A stretch of 64,000 nt of DNA. Origin: Microbacterium sp. zg-Y818 (GTDB lineage Bacteria > Actinomycetota > Actinomycetes > Actinomycetales > Microbacteriaceae). Positions 61,018 through 64,000 of this stretch are shown here, one piece after another. The notes under the pieces were generated by a model. That model worked only from the letters and a program-made list of their open reading frames with translations, searched no databases and was not told the origin of the DNA. The translations under genes and the position numbers were made by a program. The DNA lies in NCBI RefSeq assembly GCF_030246905.1, contig NZ_CP126741.1, positions 124,001 to 188,000 of the forward strand. Direction: 5' to 3'. Position 1 is the first letter of the stretch, and each line of letters starts with the position of its first letter.

Positions 61018-63369
61018 ATGGCCGAGAACGACGCCGCCGATGCCCGGATCGGCCCCGGCGCCCACGACACCATCCGGGTCGTCGGCGCGCGGGAGAACAA
61101 CCTGCAGGGGGTGACGATCGACCTTCCCAAGCGGCGCCTCACGGTCTTCACGGGCGTGAGTGGCTCGGGAAAGTCATCGCTGGTGTTCGGCACGATCGCC
61201 GCGGAGTCGCAGCGCCTCATCAACGAGACCTACAGCACCTTCGTGCAGGGGTTCATGCCGACCCTGCCGCGGCCCGACGTCGATCTGCTGGAAGGGCTGA
61301 CGACCGCGATCCTCGTGGACCAGGAACGCATGGGCGGCAATCCGCGCTCGACCGTGGGCACTGCCACCGACGCGCACGCGATGCTGCGCATCCTCTTCAG
61401 CCGTCTCGGCACCCCGCACATCGGTCCGCCCCAGGCGTTCTCGTTCAACGTGCCGTCGGTCACCGGCTCGGGAGCCATGAAGGTGGGCGAGAAGAAGGCG
61501 GTGAAACGCGAGTACACCGTCACCGGCGGCATGTGCCCGCGCTGCGAGGGGACCGGCGAAGTCAGCGACATCGACCTGGAACAGCTGTTCGACCGCACGA
61601 AGTCGCTCGCCGAGGGCGCACTGACCGTGCCGGGGTACACCGTCGACGGCTGGATGGTGCGCGCCATCACCGAATCGGGGTTCGTCGACGCCGACAAGCC
61701 GATCGAGCACTACACCGACCAGGAGCGTCAGGACTTCCTCTACCGAGAGCCCACGAAGGTCAAGATCCAGGGGATCAACATGACCTACGAGGGCCTGGTG
61801 CCCAAGATCACCAAGGGCTTCCTGCAGAAGGACCGCGACTCGATGCAGCCTCATGTGCGCGCCTTCGTCGACCGCGCGGTGCGGTTCACCGAGTGCCCCG
61901 CCTGCGGTGGCACACGCCTGAGCGAGGCCGCGCGGTCGTCCAGGATCGGCGGGGTGAGCATCGCGGATGCCGCGGCCATGCAGATCACCGACCTCGCCGC
62001 GTGGCTGCGCACCGTCGATGACCCCGGGGTCGGCCCGCTCGTGGCAGGCCTGCGTCACACCGTCGACTCGTTCGTCGAGATCGGGCTCGGCTACCTCTCG
62101 CTCGACCGGCCATCGGGGACCCTCTCCGGCGGCGAGTCGCAGCGCACCCGGATGATCCGCCACCTGGGTTCCGCCCTCACCGACGTGACCTACGTGTTCG
62201 ACGAGCCGACCGCGGGGCTGCACCCGCACGACATCCAGCGCATGAACGCCCTGCTGCGGCGCCTGTGCGACAAGGGCAACACCGTGCTCGTGGTCGAGCA
62301 CAAGCCGGAAGTCATCGAGATCGCCGACCATGTCGTCGACCTCGGCCCCGGCGCCGGCCGCGCCGGCGGGCAGATCACCTATATCGGCGACGTCGCGGGA
62401 CTGCGCGCGTCGGACACGATCACGGGGCGCCATCTCGACCACCGTGCGCGGCTGAAGCCCGCGGTGCGATCGCCGCGCGGCGCGCTGCCCATCCGCGGGG
62501 CTGCGCAGCACAACCTGCAGGACGTCGACGTCGACATCCCGCTGGGCCTCCTCACCGTCGTCACGGGTGTCGCGGGGTCAGGCAAGTCCTCGCTCATCCA
62601 CGGCAATCTGCCCGACCGTGACGACGTCGTGGTCGTTGACCAGTCCGCTATCCGCGGGTCGCGGCGCAGCAACCCCGCCACCTACACCGGGCTGCTCGAT
62701 GTCATCCGCACGGCGTTCGCCAAGGCGAACGGCGTGAAGCCCGCGCTCTTCAGCGCCAACTCCGAAGGTGCCTGCCCGGTGTGCAAGGGGCTCGGCGTGA
62801 TCATCACCGAGCTGGGGTTCATGTCCACCGTCGAGACGGTGTGCGAAGTCTGCGAAGGACGACGGTTCACCGACGAGGTGCTGGAGTATCGCCTGAACGG
62901 CAAGAACATCGACGAGGTGCTGTCGATGTCGGTCGGCGAGGCGGCGGCATTCTTCGCCAGCGGGCCGGCGCACACGACGCTGGCGCGCATGGTCGACGTC
63001 GGGCTGGACTACGTCACGCTCGGGCAGCGACTGAACACGCTTTCGGGCGGCGAGCGGCAGCGGCTGAAGCTGGCGATCTCGATGGCCAAGAAGGGCGCCG
63101 TGTACGTGCTCGACGAGCCGACGACCGGACTTCACCTGGCAGACGTCGACAACCTGCTGGGGCTGCTCGACCGGCTGGTGGATGCCGGCAACTCCGTCAT
63201 CGTCATCGAGCACCACCAGGCCGTCATGGCGCACGCCGACTGGATCGTCGACCTCGGCCCCGGCGCGGGGCGCGACGGCGGCCGGGTGGTGTTCGAGGGA
63301 ACGCCGGCAGCCCTGGTCGAGGGTGCGGACACCCTCACCGCTCAGCACCTCCGCGCCTACGTCGCCTGA
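61018..63369 (+). CDS. UvrA-like ABC ATPase (short, drug-resistance-type paralogue)
   Basis: 783 residues; GGGAGG 6 nt before the ATG ([12 protein letters not shown]). Two ABC modules: Walker [10 protein letters not shown] and GVAGSGKSS; signatures [11 protein letters not shown] and [11 protein letters not shown]; Walker [12 protein letters not shown] and [11 protein letters not shown]. Zinc-binding [24 protein letters not shown] and CEVCEGRR are present. It is about 170 residues shorter than canonical UvrA, as in UvrA2/DrrC-type proteins that lack the UvrB-contact insertion and give resistance to DNA-intercalating drugs. No uvrB or uvrC is nearby. Confidence 0.9.
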   Translation: MAENDAADARIGPGAHDTIRVVGARENNLQGVTIDLPKRRLTVFTGVSGSGKSSLVFGTIAAESQRLINETYSTFVQGFMPTLPRPDVDLLEGLTTAILVDQERMGGNPRSTVGTATDAHAMLRILFSRLGTPHIGPPQAFSFNVPSVTGSGAMKVGEKKAVKREYTVTGGMCPRCEGTGEVSDIDLEQLFDRTKSLAEGALTVPGYTVDGWMVRAITESGFVDADKPIEHYTDQERQDFLYREPTKVKIQGINMTYEGLVPKITKGFLQKDRDSMQPHVRAFVDRAVRFTECPACGGTRLSEAARSSRIGGVSIADAAAMQITDLAAWLRTVDDPGVGPLVAGLRHTVDSFVEIGLGYLSLDRPSGTLSGGESQRTRMIRHLGSALTDVTYVFDEPTAGLHPHDIQRMNALLRRLCDKGNTVLVVEHKPEVIEIADHVVDLGPGAGRAGGQITYIGDVAGLRASDTITGRHLDHRARLKPAVRSPRGALPIRGAAQHNLQDVDVDIPLGLLTVVTGVAGSGKSSLIHGNLPDRDDVVVVDQSAIRGSRRSNPATYTGLLDVIRTAFAKANGVKPALFSANSEGACPVCKGLGVIITELGFMSTVETVCEVCEGRRFTDEVLEYRLNGKNIDEVLSMSVGEAAAFFASGPAHTTLARMVDVGLDYVTLGQRLNTLSGGERQRLKLAISMAKKGAVYVLDEPTTGLHLADVDNLLGLLDRLVDAGNSVIVIEHHQAVMAHADWIVDLGPGAGRDGGRVVFEGTPAALVEGADTLTAQHLRAYVA

Positions 63370-63476
63370 GGCCGCGGCAGGGCGTTGCGGCATCCGGCAT
63401 CGCGGCCGCTCCCGCCTCTCGCGTCCCGGCTCCGCCTCCAGGGCCGCCGCCGCCGTCCCTGCGCCGCCTTCCAGCG

Positions 63477-63535
63477 CTCGCCTGTCGCGAACGGTCGCTT
63501 CGGCGGCCTGCAGGGAGCAGTTTGCGACAGGTGAG
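63477..63535. repeat. 59-bp dispersed palindrome, copy 3
   Basis: Outer arms CTCGCCTGTCGCGAA/TTTGCGACAGGTGAG, with inner GGTCGCTTCGGCGGCCTGC. Differs from copy 4 at only three of 59 positions, so the two are recent duplicates. Confidence 0.92.
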
Positions 63536-63616
63536 TGGGGCGGGGGCGCTCGGGGTCGGCCCAGCTAGGTAGGGGTGCGGCCGCCGGGGTGGATGTCGCG
63601 GGCAGGGCCGCGGGTG

Positions 63617-63675
63617 CTCGCCTGTCGCGAACGGTCGCTTCAGCGGCCCGCAGGGAGCAGTTTGCGACAGGCGAG
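63617..63675. repeat. 59-bp dispersed palindrome, copy 4
   Basis: Same length and arms as copy 3 (CTCGCCTGTCGCGAA/TTTGCGACAGGCGAG). It lies 140 bp downstream of copy 3 in the same orientation, though the flanking DNA of the two copies differs. Confidence 0.92.
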
Positions 63676-63782
63676 CGGGGGCGCGACCCGGCGTTGGGGG
63701 CCGCCGCGTGGGCCCGGGGTTGGGGGCGGGCGCCGCGCGGGCCCGGGCGCGGCGTCGGCGGCGGACGGCCGCACGGCGCGGG

Positions 63783-64000
63783 TCAGGCGCCCGTGAGCTC
63801 CCGCACCGCCTCGCGCTCGGCGACGAGCTCGGCGACGGACGCCTGCAGCCGCGCCTGTGCGCGCTCGTCGAGGAGCAGCCCCTCCACGACGCGGTAGCCC
63901 GAACCGTCGCTGGTCACCGGGAACGAGCAGACGATCCCCTCGGGCACGCCGTACTCGCCGCGGGACACCAGGGCCGCCGACGTCCACCCCGCGCCGGTGC
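63783..64000 (-). CDS. mdh: Malate dehydrogenase (C-terminal part)
   Basis: The last 71 residues are visible; the rest lies beyond the right edge. The sequence SRGEYGVPEGIVCSFPVTSDGSGYRVVEGLLLDE...LVAEREAVRELTGA matches the C-terminus of NAD-dependent malate dehydrogenase ('SDGsYGvpeGlvfSfPvt...yxiVqGL...ELxeEReaV'). It interconverts malate and oxaloacetate in the TCA cycle. It converges on the uvrA-like gene across the repeat-bearing spacer. Confidence 0.88.
   Translation of the reverse strand, partial: TGAGWTSAALVSRGEYGVPEGIVCSFPVTSDGSGYRVVEGLLLDERAQARLQASVAELVAEREAVRELTGA

Larger units (their letters stand above)
63370..63782. other. 413-bp intergenic region between convergent uvrA-like and mdh genes
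   Basis: No supported coding sequence. It contains two 59-bp palindromes 140 bp apart and otherwise very GC-rich low-complexity DNA (GGGCCGCCGCCGCCG, GGGGGCGCGACC). As the genes on both sides end here, the palindromes are the only candidates for terminators. Confidence 0.8.

Overview
The window is very GC-rich DNA with long ORF shadows in every frame, many GTG/TTG starts, ATGA/GTGA/TGATG gene overlaps and a recurring GGATGCC/GGCATCC heptamer. Gene content (VanY-type carboxypeptidase, Rv2578c-type radical SAM protein, paired CrcB/FluC, an ABC sugar porter without its own ATPase, an Ig/FN3-MoxR-DUF58-TgpA-FHA-kinase operon, a mycosin-like protease) points to a Gram-positive actinobacterium, most likely Microbacterium or a close relative in Microbacteriaceae. 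This is inferred from gene content; no 16S is present. There are no rRNA, tRNA, CRISPR, phage or insertion-sequence features.

Layout. 0-4.3 kb: a PadR/DUF4097 stress-type pair with palindromic operators, a TipA-like MerR regulator with an internal start, an overlooked 54-residue membrane protein, a Rho-N-like protein coupled to topoisomerase IB, and a two-gene fluoride channel. 4.4-16.4 kb: RND exporter, aldose epimerase, DEAD-box helicase with a long Arg/Asp-rich repeat arm, radical SAM protein, VanY carboxypeptidase, old-yellow-enzyme reductase and acyl-CoA dehydrogenase.

16.5-29.1 kb is the main accessory region. ECF transporter genes for the T and A components (minus strand) are separated from a YkoE-like S component by about 9.4 kb. 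The intervening block holds a LacI regulator, two Gfo/Idh/MocA oxidoreductases, a sugar-type ABC importer, and threonine dehydrogenase plus 2-amino-3-ketobutyrate CoA ligase. It looks like a catabolic cassette inserted into an S-A-T operon.

29.2-44.8 kb: pirin and GNAT; a CstA/BtsT-type transporter with a YbdD partner and an orphan LytTR regulator, with three LytTR-consensus direct repeats in front of the transporter; a Ski2-like helicase, RecQ, a mycosin-like subtilase, acyl-CoA oxidase and 3-methyladenine glycosylase. 45-58.6 kb: a tightly coupled six-gene envelope/signalling operon whose transglutaminase lacks its expected cysteine and whose kinase has an acidic activation loop. 58.6-64 kb: a resolvase-fold protein without the catalytic serine, a CPA1 Na+/H+ antiporter, a short UvrA paralogue and the C-terminus of malate dehydrogenase.

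Four copies of a 59-bp nested palindrome (CTCGCCTGTCGC...GCGACAGGYGAG) sit just downstream of genes at 36.6, 44.1, 63.5 and 63.6 kb and form an undescribed-looking dispersed repeat family. The strongest testable regulatory circuits are the LytTR repeats at cstA and the TipA-style double product.
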